Assembly: GCA_964596065.1 (NCBI GenBank)
Contig: CAZQSM010000011.1
Location: 1 to 40,216 of the forward strand
Direction of reading: 5' to 3'
DNA: 40,216 bases
Source of the DNA: SZUA-254 sp964596065
GTDB lineage: Bacteria > Bacteroidota > Ignavibacteria > UBA10030 > SZUA-254
The notes beneath the pieces were generated by a model, which searched no databases, was not told where the DNA came from, and worked only from the letters and a program-made list of their open reading frames with translations. Position 1 is the stretch's first letter. Each line of letters begins with the position of its first letter. Below are positions 8,613 to 17,524 of this stretch, piece after piece. The position numbers and the translations under genes were made by a program.

Positions 8613-9776
8613 ATGTCATATCGTAGTCCAATCCTGTTCGTGTTCTCCATCCTGTCCGCATCGCTCCTTGCCGGCGCGTTCGGCCGGACGGTCGACGCCC
8701 AGCCCGCGTCCCATGTCGTCATCAGTGAAATCTACGGGGGCGGGGGGAACAGCGGCGCGCTCTACACGCACGATTTCATCGAACTCTACAATCCCACCTC
8801 GTCGGAGATCGCGATGAACGGGTGGTCCATCCAGTACCAGGCGGGGGGAGGGTCGGGGCCGTTCGGCGCGCGATCGACGTTCACCGGGACCATCCGTCCC
8901 CGCGGATTTTTCCTCATCCAGGCGAATCCGGGGAGCGGCGGCACGCAGCCTCTGCCGGCCCCCGACGCGGTGGCCGGATTTTCGATGGCCGCGACGTCGG
9001 GGAAGGTGGCGCTCTGTTCCGACACGACGCCCGTCACGTCCCCGTCGGATCCCGGGGTGGTGGATTTCGTCGGGTACGGCGCGGCGAACCTGTTCGAAGG
9101 GGCGGCCCCGGCGGCGGCGCCCGGGAACACCGCGAGCATCGAGAGGAAAGCGGGGGCATCGTCGGATTCGGCGTCGATGACGGCCGGGGGCGGGGAGGAG
9201 CATGCCGGGAACGGACACGATTCCGGGGACAACGGGTACGATTTTCTGAGGCGTAGCCCGGAGCCGCAGAACGACGCCTCGCCCGCCGAAGCACCCGGAG
9301 CAAATCGCGAAGTCTCGACGGACTACAAGGAGAAATGGAACCTGGTTTCACTCCCCGTCGGAGTCCCGGACGCGACGGTATCCGCCGCTTTCCCGGCCGC
9401 GGTGCCTCCGCTCTACGCGTTCAGCGACGCATACGTTCCCGACACGGTCGCCCTGCCGGGCGTGGGATACTGGCTCAGGTTCGCGGAGCCGGAGACCGTC
9501 ACCTTCGCAGGGGAGGAGATCGCGCGCGACACGCTCACGGTCGGACCAGGATGGAACCTGATCGGGTCAATCAGCGTCCCGGTTCCCGTGGCCGGCGTGG
9601 TTCAGATTCCCGACGGCCACCTGGCCGGGATGTTCTTCGAGTTCGATGGCGGTTACCAGCCCGCCGACACGATCCAGCCGGGCCGGGCGTACTGGGTGCG
9701 GTCGACAACCGGCGGTCTCCTGGTGCTCGCCGCGCCGGGCGGTTTCTCCGGATCCGGTCCGCTTTCACCCCCGTAG
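8613..9776 (+). CDS. Secreted lamin-tail-domain protein with a WNLxSLPV module and no sorting domain
   Basis: This 387-residue protein has a signal peptide ending near TVDAQ (residue 30). Residues about 33-165 form a lamin tail domain (HVVISEIYGGGGNSG, then DFIELYNPT and MNGWSIQY), a beta-sandwich common in secreted bacterial proteins. After a Gly/Ala/Ser-rich linker, residues about 240-375 form a module that starts KWNLVSLPVG, has a central GWNLIGS and ends GRAYWVR. The same module recurs in the next two genes. Unlike them, this protein stops right after it (GGFSGSGPLSPP) and has no YPNPFNP sorting domain. I looked in the other frames downstream for a lost sorting domain and found none, so a simple frameshift does not explain this. 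It may leave the cell by another route or stay periplasmic. Confidence 0.75.
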   Translation: MSYRSPILFVFSILSASLLAGAFGRTVDAQPASHVVISEIYGGGGNSGALYTHDFIELYNPTSSEIAMNGWSIQYQAGGGSGPFGARSTFTGTIRPRGFFLIQANPGSGGTQPLPAPDAVAGFSMAATSGKVALCSDTTPVTSPSDPGVVDFVGYGAANLFEGAAPAAAPGNTASIERKAGASSDSASMTAGGGEEHAGNGHDSGDNGYDFLRRSPEPQNDASPAEAPGANREVSTDYKEKWNLVSLPVGVPDATVSAAFPAAVPPLYAFSDAYVPDTVALPGVGYWLRFAEPETVTFAGEEIARDTLTVGPGWNLIGSISVPVPVAGVVQIPDGHLAGMFFEFDGGYQPADTIQPGRAYWVRSTTGGLLVLAAPGGFSGSGPLSPP

Positions 9777-9868
9777 GGGAGACCGGCGCACCGTGGATCC
9801 TGCGTCCGGGGCCTCACCGGTCGTGTGACATCGACCTGGTCGCGGGGCGTCTGCATCGGGATAATGGG

Positions 9869-9898
9869 AAAAAAGGGTACGGGATATTGACCTTTTTT
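9869..9898 (+). terminator. A/T-rich hairpin, possible terminator
   Basis: AAAAAAGG (9869-9876) pairs with CCTTTTTT (9891-9898) around a 14-base loop. The T-run forms the right arm, as in many terminators that work in both directions. The -35 box of the next promoter overlaps its right arm. The rest of the 222-bp gap (9777-9998) shows nothing else that I can name. Confidence 0.4.
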
Positions 9899-9915
9899 GT
9901 CTAAATGAGTATACT
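9887..9915 (+). promoter_or_regulatory. Sigma70-like promoter for the gene at 9999
   Basis: TTGACC (9887-9892), a 17-base spacer and TATACT (9910-9915) give a close match to the housekeeping consensus. Transcription would start near 9922 and leave a leader of about 77 bases, with CAGGAG as ribosome site before the ATG at 9999. Confidence 0.6.
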
Positions 9916-9998
9916 CCAGTGTCCGTATCCTCCATCGCACGGTCGGTGCCGCCGCGCTGACGTAACGCCACGCGCTTCGAATAATCAGGAGATTCCCG

Positions 9999-12900
9999 AT
10001 GATCACCAATTGCTGCCGCCTTGCCTTCGCGGTCGTCGCCGCACTGCTATTCGCCGACGCCGCCGTGATGGCCCAGATTCCCGCGAACGACTCCTGCGCA
10101 GGCGCGGTGTCCATCCCGTCGTTGCCATTCACGTACACGCAGAACTCCCGGCTCGCGACCGCCGACCCGGCCGATCCGATTCTGGCGTGCGCCGATTCGG
10201 GGGGCGGAAAAACCGTCTGGTTCACCTACACCCCCGGCGTGACCCAGTACGTCCGGTTCAGCACCGTCGGAAGCACGCCGGCCGATTACGACGTTGCCCT
10301 TGGACTCTTCACCGGGGTTTGCGGAAGCCTGGTCGAGGTATCGTGCGCCGACGACAGCATCCCCGGTACCATCCGGGCTGCGACCCTCGGATACGAGGTC
10401 CAGTCCGGGGTGACATACTATCTCCACGTGGCGGAGTGGAAGGGCGGGGGACCGAGCGGTTACGTCCCCACGGGAGGCGACCTCGTCCTGAACGTCTACC
10501 TCTCCACCCCGACGCCCCTCTCCACCGGACCGAAGGCGGGTTCGGTGGCCGGCGGAGACTCGATCATTCTCAGCCTCATCGGGGGGCGGAACATCCCTTC
10601 AGGGTACGGGCGGGAGCCGGGCGCGGCCGGCCACAATCCCCCGCAGACATTGCTTCCCGCCCCGCCCGACGTCCGGCCGCCGAAGGGACCCGCCGGGTCG
10701 AATTTTACGAAGGACCCTTCCGTGAGCGCGGCCGCCGTGTCCACCGCGCAACCGGTCGTCCTGAAAAATTTCCAGGGGAACACCAGCACCGGCTTCATAC
10801 CCCCCGACCCGATCCTGGCCGTGGGACCCGACCATGTCATCGGGATGGTGAACTCTTCGTTTGTCGTGTGGGACAAGAACGGCGCGCTCCTCGAAGCCCG
10901 CACCGCGGGCTCCTGGTTCAGCAACGTCGCGTCGCCGGTGGGATTCAGCGATCCCCAGATCCTCTACGATCATTTTACCGACCGGTGGATCATGGCCGGC
11001 GGAAATTTTTCGGCCCCCTATGGCTTCCTGATCTCCGTCTCCGACGACGCGGACCCGATCGGAACGTGGTACAACTGGTCGCTGCCGTCGGGGCTGGGGG
11101 ACTCGCTCACCGGCAACCTCCCCGACTATCCGCAGATCGGGTACGATTCGCTCGCGATCTACATCACGACGCGGGAATTCAACCCCGGGTTCCTCTACTC
11201 GAGGGTCCGCATCATTGAGAAGACCCAGCTCTATAATAACGACGCGGGGCCCGTCACGTGGACCGATTTCTGGGACCTCCGCGAACCTGACCACCCCAGC
11301 GCCAAACTTGACGGGATCAGGCCCTCGATCATCTACGGTTCGCCGGGGGAGCATTACATGGTGAACGCCTCGCCGTACAACCCGGGCACGTTCTTTACCC
11401 TCTGGAAGATCCTCGACCCGGTCGGGACCCCTTCCATCACCGGGGAAAATATTTCCGTCGTCCAGTATACTTCCCCCGGCAACGCCAGCCAGCTCGGCGG
11501 CGGTACCGCGCTTGAATCGGGGGGCGCCGCGATTCGGCACAAGGCCGTCTACCGCGACAGCTCGCTCTGGATGGTCCATTCGATCGCGAGCGGACCGGGA
11601 AACGTGTACGCCTCCGTACGGTACGTCAGGATCAATCCACACACCGGCGCGAATCTCGAGGACGAGGCGATGGGCGCCGACGGCTACTGGCATTACTACC
11701 CCGCCCTGATGGCGGACGCGGAGCGGAACATCGTCGTCACGTACACGCGTTCGGGCCTGACCGAGTATCCCGGGGCGTTCGTGGCGGGACACAAGGATTC
11801 CGATCCCCCCGGCCTCTCGGCGAGCATCCCGGTCGCGGAGGGCGCCGGCAACTACGACGTCGTCGGCGGCGGCCGGAACCGGTGGGGTGACTATATGGGC
11901 ATCGCCCTTGACCCGGTGGACTCGCTTGCGGTCTGGGTGAATACCGAATACGCGGTCGCGACGAACGACTGGGAAACGCGCGTGGCGATGGTCAAGATGG
12001 GGCCGCTGCCCGGGGCCTACATCAACGCCGATCTCTCGTCGATGTCGTTCGGATCGGTCGAAGTGACCGATTCGAGCGACAGCCAGGCGTTTACGCTCAC
12101 CAACAACGGGATTGACACCCTCGATGTCACTTCCATCGATATTCCCGACTCGAATTTCCTCCTCCTGAACGCGCCCTCATACCCTTTGAAAATCGCGACC
12201 TTCGGGGTGGAGACGCTCTGGGTGCGTTTCGCGCCCGAGGCGCGGGGCGCATTCGCGGATTCGATCATCGTCAACAGCAGCGACACCGTGAGGCCGGCGC
12301 TGAAGATCTCCGTCTACGGCAGCGGCTTCATCGTCGATCCGGCCGCCTCCGGGACGATGTACGCCAGTTCCGGGGTCGCCGACTTCGGCCGCCTCAGGAC
12401 GGTGGACCCGATCGACGCCTCATCCTCGACCGTCGGGCCGTCGGGGTTCAACCAGCTGATCAACATCCGCGTCCACCCGACGACCGGAGAACTGATGGGG
12501 CTCGCGACCAACTCCGCCACCACCGCGGCCGAGTATGACCTTGTCCGGGTGAACAGTTCGCTCGCCGACGCCCACAGCATCGCCAAGATCCCGCTCAATT
12601 TCCTCAAGGGGATGACCTACCGGGGCGACACGCTCTACGTGGGGAGGATCACCGGCGGCATCTACTCCGTCGATCCCCTCACCGGCACACCGACGCTCGT
12701 CGCGGCGAGCGGGAAACAGCTCTCAGGAATCGACTTCAACCCGGTGACGGGCGAGCTCTGGGCGAGCGTCAAGGGCGGCTCCCCGGTCGACGGCATTTAT
12801 AAGATCAGCCTTCCGTCCGGAACCGCGACCCTCGTCGGAACGACCGGGTTCGGCGTCCAGACCGTCGACATCGCCTTCGACGCCAACGGAACCCTCTTCG

Positions 12901-14192
12901 GCCTCATCGGCGCGGGCGTGACGCCGAACGAACTGGTGCTGATCGATACGCTCACGGGCGGCGGGACGAAGATCGGGCCGATGGGGTTCACCAGCGGACA
13001 GGGGATCGCGTTCCATCCGGACGTGGCGAATTTCGCCTTCGCGTACCACCTTTTCCAGAAATGGAACCTGATGTCGCTGCCGGTCCACGTGCCCGATAAA
13101 TCGCTGATCGCGGTCTTTCCGCCGGCACTGGTGGAATCGCGCGCGTATACGTATACCGGCGGTTTCGTCCGGACCGACACCCTCGAGAACAGGACCGGGT
13201 ACTGGGTGAAAATCGCCTCCGCATCCGCACACAGCATCATCGGTACCCCGGACTCGACCGACACGATCTCCGTGCAGGCCCGGTGGAACCTGGTCGGGCC
13301 GAACTCGTTCACGGCCCCCGTCTCCTCAATCTCGACCGATCCGGGCGGGATCCTGACCACCGGTTTCTTCGCCTACGACGACACGGGCTACGTCAACGCC
13401 GACTCCCTGATCCCGGGGAGGGGATACTGGGTCAAGGCGAGCGTTGCGGGCACCCTGCAGTTGAACGTGCCGACGAACGTCCCGGGCGGGACCCCCAAGG
13501 CTTCGCCGCGGGATCACCTCGCCGGCCTCAGTTCCATCCGGATCGAGGACGGCTCCGGGCGGTCGCAGACGCTTTACTTCGGCGCGCGTTCCGATGAGAG
13601 CCCGTCGCCGGAACTCTTCGAGCTTCCCCCCGTCCCCCCCGACGCCGGGTTCGATTCGCGTTTCGGTTCCGGCTCGATGGTGGAGTTCCACCGTCCGGAC
13701 CGGGGCCCGGAGGAATCGTTCCCGGTGAGGATCCTTTCGGCGCGCTATCCCGTGACGGTCCGCTGGGACATCCGCGGCGGAGACGCCGGCGCCGCGTACG
13801 CGCTCGCCTCCGGCTCCGGGGATCTCGCGCCCGAATGGCGGGTCGCGATCGAGGGGTCCGGGAGCCGCGCGATCAGCCGGGAACAGGCGGCCGATCTCAG
13901 GCTGGTGGCGGGTTCGCGGGCCGTGCCGACGGAATTCGCGCTGTCGCAAAACTATCCGAACCCGTTCAATCCGCTCACCACCGTCGGCTACGCGCTCCCC
14001 TCCGCGGAACGGGTGATCCTGGTCGTCTACAACGCCCTCGGCGAGGAGGTCTCCACCCTGGTGGATGCCCGGCAGGAATCGGGGTACCACACCGTGACGA
14101 TCACGGGGGAGAACCTCGCGTCGGGCGTCTATTTCTATCGCCTCACGGCGGGGTCGTACACGGCGGTCCGGAAGATGCTGCTCATACGCTGA
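9999..14192 (+). CDS. Large mosaic secreted protein: PPC-like domain, propellers, choice-of-anchor D, WNLxSLPV module, T9SS domain
   Basis: This 1397-residue protein has a CAGGAG ribosome site and a signal peptide ending near AVMAQ (residue 25). Domains in order: a jelly-roll-like domain starting NDSCAGAVSIP (about 29-170), resembling pre-peptidase C-terminal domains; a long beta-propeller-like region (about 250-670); a choice-of-anchor D (ASH/SPD2-type) immunoglobulin-like domain (about 672-778, FGSVEVTDSSDSQAFTLTN); a second propeller-like segment (about 785-1015); the WNLMSLPVHVP module (about 1020-1160); a beta-sandwich with IRIEDG, TLYFG and ELPPVPPD (about 1175-1300); and a T9SS type A sorting domain (from about 1315, NYPNPFNP). 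No catalytic site was recognised, so the call is structural. It probably shares a transcript with the gene 36 bases downstream. Confidence 0.83.
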   Translation: MITNCCRLAFAVVAALLFADAAVMAQIPANDSCAGAVSIPSLPFTYTQNSRLATADPADPILACADSGGGKTVWFTYTPGVTQYVRFSTVGSTPADYDVALGLFTGVCGSLVEVSCADDSIPGTIRAATLGYEVQSGVTYYLHVAEWKGGGPSGYVPTGGDLVLNVYLSTPTPLSTGPKAGSVAGGDSIILSLIGGRNIPSGYGREPGAAGHNPPQTLLPAPPDVRPPKGPAGSNFTKDPSVSAAAVSTAQPVVLKNFQGNTSTGFIPPDPILAVGPDHVIGMVNSSFVVWDKNGALLEARTAGSWFSNVASPVGFSDPQILYDHFTDRWIMAGGNFSAPYGFLISVSDDADPIGTWYNWSLPSGLGDSLTGNLPDYPQIGYDSLAIYITTREFNPGFLYSRVRIIEKTQLYNNDAGPVTWTDFWDLREPDHPSAKLDGIRPSIIYGSPGEHYMVNASPYNPGTFFTLWKILDPVGTPSITGENISVVQYTSPGNASQLGGGTALESGGAAIRHKAVYRDSSLWMVHSIASGPGNVYASVRYVRINPHTGANLEDEAMGADGYWHYYPALMADAERNIVVTYTRSGLTEYPGAFVAGHKDSDPPGLSASIPVAEGAGNYDVVGGGRNRWGDYMGIALDPVDSLAVWVNTEYAVATNDWETRVAMVKMGPLPGAYINADLSSMSFGSVEVTDSSDSQAFTLTNNGIDTLDVTSIDIPDSNFLLLNAPSYPLKIATFGVETLWVRFAPEARGAFADSIIVNSSDTVRPALKISVYGSGFIVDPAASGTMYASSGVADFGRLRTVDPIDASSSTVGPSGFNQLINIRVHPTTGELMGLATNSATTAAEYDLVRVNSSLADAHSIAKIPLNFLKGMTYRGDTLYVGRITGGIYSVDPLTGTPTLVAASGKQLSGIDFNPVTGELWASVKGGSPVDGIYKISLPSGTATLVGTTGFGVQTVDIAFDANGTLFGLIGAGVTPNELVLIDTLTGGGTKIGPMGFTSGQGIAFHPDVANFAFAYHLFQKWNLMSLPVHVPDKSLIAVFPPALVESRAYTYTGGFVRTDTLENRTGYWVKIASASAHSIIGTPDSTDTISVQARWNLVGPNSFTAPVSSISTDPGGILTTGFFAYDDTGYVNADSLIPGRGYWVKASVAGTLQLNVPTNVPGGTPKASPRDHLAGLSSIRIEDGSGRSQTLYFGARSDESPSPELFELPPVPPDAGFDSRFGSGSMVEFHRPDRGPEESFPVRILSARYPVTVRWDIRGGDAGAAYALASGSGDLAPEWRVAIEGSGSRAISREQAADLRLVAGSRAVPTEFALSQNYPNPFNPLTTVGYALPSAERVILVVYNALGEEVSTLVDARQESGYHTVTITGENLASGVYFYRLTAGSYTAVRKMLLIR

Positions 14193-14228
14193 CGCACGGC
14201 GCCGGCCTCACCCTTACCTGGTAGGGAG

Positions 14229-17200
14229 ATGCATCTCGGGGTCAAACTGCTCTGCCTCACGGCGCTGCTGGCCGCGGTCCTCCCCGGCCAGAGCTGGGTC
14301 CTGAAGCTGTCGGGTCCCGGCCTCGGCAATCCCCTCGCCGTCAATCCTCTCGACAGTAACGTCCTCTACACCGCGGCCGGGGGCGACCGGATCTACGTCA
14401 GCCGGAACCGCGGGTACACGTGGTTCAATTACGGTGCCCTTGTCACCGGTGGTGGCATCGTGAAATCCGTTTCCGTCACTCCGTCGGACACCCTCCAGCT
14501 GCTCGCCGGGATCGAGTCGTCGGTCGGCTCCCCCGACCGTATCATGAAGACGACGGACGGCGGGATGAGCTGGGCCGAGACCTGGTCGGGGACCTTTTCC
14601 TATTTCGGCCAGCCGGTCGAATCTTCGGTGCGGCACCCGGACACCGTGTACACGATGGGGCTCGACACGCTCTATCGTTCCACCGATTTCGGCTCGAGCT
14701 GGGACACCGTCTGCAGCGGGAAGGGGTTCAACGCCTGGTGCGACGCGGCGCTGCGGCCCGACAGCGCGGCGGTGATGTACCTCGGGGACAACCTCTCGGG
14801 GATCTGGAAGACGACGGACCACGGCGCATCCTGGAGGAAGGTCTATTCGACGATCGGCGAAATTCCGAGCATCGCCATCAACCCGTTCGACCCGCGGGTG
14901 GCGTATGCCAGCAAGTTCGGCGGTGGGGGCGGGATCGTGCGGACGACGAACTGGGGGGAGACCTGGAGCAACGTGACCGTCCCGTCCGGCAACCGTGACA
15001 CCTGGTGGATCGCCTGTTCCCCCGTCCACCCCGGCTTCGTGTATTACGGCACCTATACGGGCGACACCGCGAACCTCGGGATCTATTTCTCGCGCGACTC
15101 CGGCGCGAATTGGGAAAGGATCAACGACGGGTTGCCCTCCGGGGCGCACTTCAATTACGGCCTGCTGGCGCTCGACTCGCTCACCCTCCTGGCGCTCCAG
15201 TCGAACGGGGTCTACAAGTATCAATACCCCACAACGATCGACGTCCTCCAGCCCGACGGGGGGGAATACTGGCTCGCCGAATCGACGTACTCCGTTTCCT
15301 GGTCGGCGGAGGGGCTCTACGCCGTGCGCCTCGAGTATTCGCTCGACGACGGCGCGGCCTGGACGGTCATCGCCGACAGCGTCCCGTCGTACCAGGGATC
15401 GTACCCCTGGACCACGCCGGCGGTGTTCTCCGAATCGTGCCTCGTGCGGATCTCCGACGCGCTCTTCACCTCCACCACCGCGTCGAGCGGCTCCAGGTTC
15501 ACCATCACGAACGCGTTCCTGACCGTCGCCGCGCCGAACGGGGGGGAGGAGTGGGACGCCGGATCCGTCCGGCAGATCTCGTGGACCTCGGTGAGTTTCG
15601 ACAGCCTCACGATCGAATATTCCACCGACAGCGGCGCGTCATGGTCGTACGTGAGCGAGGTGCCGGCCGCGGCGGGCGCGTTCCCCTGGACGGTGCCGGA
15701 CGCCCCGACCAGGCTGGCGCTGGTGCGGCTCCGCGGATCGGACGACACGAACATCGTCGACCTGAGCGACGGGGTCTTCACCATCCTCTCCGTCGGCGAA
15801 TATTCCGCCGCGCTGGTCGTCAGGGACGCGGGGGCGGGGGAGGACACGCTCGTCTTCGGCGGGAGCCCCGGCGCGACGGACGGCATCGATGCCGGCCTCG
15901 GCGAGGCCGAGCTCGCCGCCGTTCCGCCGCCCGGGACGTTCGACGTCCGATGGCGCATCGATGGCACGAATGGCGTGAAACTCGACATCCGGGACACCCT
16001 TGCCCTTCCGGACGACCGTCGCGCGCGGCGGGTGTCGCTCCAACCGGGGCCGGGCGGATATCCGTTCACGCTCTCCTGGGATCCCGACAGCCTGCGGAGC
16101 GGAACGCACGTGATGCGGGACGCGCCGGGGGGCGGGCTGGTCACCCTGAACATGCGGCGCGACAGCGGCGTCGTGATCGCGGATCCGTCGGTTACCGAAC
16201 TCGAATTGCTCCATTGTCCCGGGACGCCAGTCACCATCCCGGGAACGGGCGGGTGGCTGCTGATCTCGTTGCCCGTCGAGGCGGGGGAGCGGAGGACGCA
16301 GGCCCTCTTCCCGTTCTCCCCGGGCGGCGCGTACCGGTACCGCAACGGATACACGCGTGCCGATACGCTCCGGTTCGGCGAAGGGTACTGGATCAAGAGC
16401 GAGCAGGTGATCCTGACCGGGTGTCCGGTGCTTTCGGAGACCACCGCCGTGCGACAGGGATGGAACATCGTCGGTGGGCTGACCGCGGCTCTGGCAACCG
16501 GCGACATCCTGAGCCAGCCGGAAAGCCTGATCGCTTCGCCATTCTATGGATACGGCCCCGGGGGGTATTATTTCGCCGACTCGCTCAGGGGCGGGGAGGG
16601 GTACTGGGTGAAATGCCGCGACAGCGGCGTCCTGATCGCCACGGCCCCGGTATTTCAGTCGTCCCTCGTCGGGGCTGACGAGCCGGTGGGTCGCCGGTTC
16701 AATGAATTGAGGGTCGAGGATGGATCGACTGTGTCGACACTCTATTTTTCGCCGGGACCCGTTTCCGGCGCAGGCCGGGGGGCCATTCCGGCCGGTTTCG
16801 AGGCCCCCCCGGATCCCCCCGGAGAGCCCCCACGGACCACCTTCACCGGGGGGAAAATCGGCGTTTTCCACGACGGAGGGTCGATTTACCTGTTGGAGAT
16901 CCCGGGCGGTCCGGGAGATGTAAAAAGGGAAATAAATTTTTCCTGGAATGTAGAAATTCAGGGAAAATTCGTTTATATTCTAGTTGAAAAGGTCGGCTCG
17001 CGGGAAATATCGGAGACCCTGATGAAGGGCCGCGGACAGTTCCGTTCTTCCGTTTCACCCGATTCAAAATTTTCGCTGAACATCCGGACCGGAGCCGACG
17101 GATACGGCGGGGTTCCTGGGGAATTCCAGGTGGGGGAGTGTTATCCAAATCCCTTCAACCCATCGACCCGCGTCTCATTGAGACTCCCTTCCGAATCCAC

Positions 17201-17429
17201 GGTCTCGTTGACGGTCTTTAACCTCCTCGGAGAAATCGTCGCCACCGCGGACGGGCGACTCTACGCCGCCGGGGAACATCATCTTGAATGGTCGGCCAAA
17301 CGTCCTGACGGTTCCCAGCTCAGCTCGGGGATCTATTTCATCGGGCTCACGGCCGTTCCCGCGAACAGCGTGGAAGGGGGTCGCGACAGGGTGTATCGCG
17401 CGGTACGCAAGGTGGCCCTGGTGAAATGA
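14229..17429 (+). CDS. Secreted sortilin/BNR-propeller protein with PNGGE sandwiches, WNLxSLPV module and T9SS domain
   Basis: This 1066-residue protein has a signal peptide (LLCLTALLAAVLPGQS). Residues about 25-335 carry Asp-box/VPS10-like propeller repeats (TTDGGMSWAE, STDFGSSWDT). Two tandem beta-sandwiches follow (about 338-520), each with (P)(D/N)GGE, EYS.D.GA.W and a closing FT(I) strand, resembling Kre9/Knh1-type domains. Residues about 525-670 hold a domain with VRDAGAGEDTLVFGG and GTFDVRW. Next come the WNLxSLPV-type module in diverged form (WLLISLPVEAG, about 672-809), a second DTL(Y/V)F-type sandwich (LRVEDG, TLYF), and a T9SS sorting domain (CYPNPFNP, about 968 to the end). AGGGAG abuts the ATG with no spacer, an odd arrangement; coupling to the preceding gene is possible. 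Function unknown, likely adhesion or binding at the surface. Confidence 0.82.
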   Translation: MHLGVKLLCLTALLAAVLPGQSWVLKLSGPGLGNPLAVNPLDSNVLYTAAGGDRIYVSRNRGYTWFNYGALVTGGGIVKSVSVTPSDTLQLLAGIESSVGSPDRIMKTTDGGMSWAETWSGTFSYFGQPVESSVRHPDTVYTMGLDTLYRSTDFGSSWDTVCSGKGFNAWCDAALRPDSAAVMYLGDNLSGIWKTTDHGASWRKVYSTIGEIPSIAINPFDPRVAYASKFGGGGGIVRTTNWGETWSNVTVPSGNRDTWWIACSPVHPGFVYYGTYTGDTANLGIYFSRDSGANWERINDGLPSGAHFNYGLLALDSLTLLALQSNGVYKYQYPTTIDVLQPDGGEYWLAESTYSVSWSAEGLYAVRLEYSLDDGAAWTVIADSVPSYQGSYPWTTPAVFSESCLVRISDALFTSTTASSGSRFTITNAFLTVAAPNGGEEWDAGSVRQISWTSVSFDSLTIEYSTDSGASWSYVSEVPAAAGAFPWTVPDAPTRLALVRLRGSDDTNIVDLSDGVFTILSVGEYSAALVVRDAGAGEDTLVFGGSPGATDGIDAGLGEAELAAVPPPGTFDVRWRIDGTNGVKLDIRDTLALPDDRRARRVSLQPGPGGYPFTLSWDPDSLRSGTHVMRDAPGGGLVTLNMRRDSGVVIADPSVTELELLHCPGTPVTIPGTGGWLLISLPVEAGERRTQALFPFSPGGAYRYRNGYTRADTLRFGEGYWIKSEQVILTGCPVLSETTAVRQGWNIVGGLTAALATGDILSQPESLIASPFYGYGPGGYYFADSLRGGEGYWVKCRDSGVLIATAPVFQSSLVGADEPVGRRFNELRVEDGSTVSTLYFSPGPVSGAGRGAIPAGFEAPPDPPGEPPRTTFTGGKIGVFHDGGSIYLLEIPGGPGDVKREINFSWNVEIQGKFVYILVEKVGSREISETLMKGRGQFRSSVSPDSKFSLNIRTGADGYGGVPGEFQVGECYPNPFNPSTRVSLRLPSESTVSLTVFNLLGEIVATADGRLYAAGEHHLEWSAKRPDGSQLSSGIYFIGLTAVPANSVEGGRDRVYRAVRKVALVK

Positions 17430-17524
17430 GGGTGGTACCCGCGGTCTTCACGGTCGAACGGTATCTTCGCAAACAAGCAACAGATCAGGCCGAGTGAGCT
17501 TTATGCCATCCACCGGAATATGAT

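Noticed and set aside
9777..9904. A frameshifted sorting domain after the lamin-tail gene
   Set aside because: No YPNPFNP-like motif or sorting-domain strands are readable in any frame of this stretch.
15005..16678. A 557-codon frame on the plus strand inside the sortilin-like gene
   Set aside because: It is very rich in Arg and lacks any motif, while the overlapping frame has clear domains, a signal peptide and a T9SS tail.
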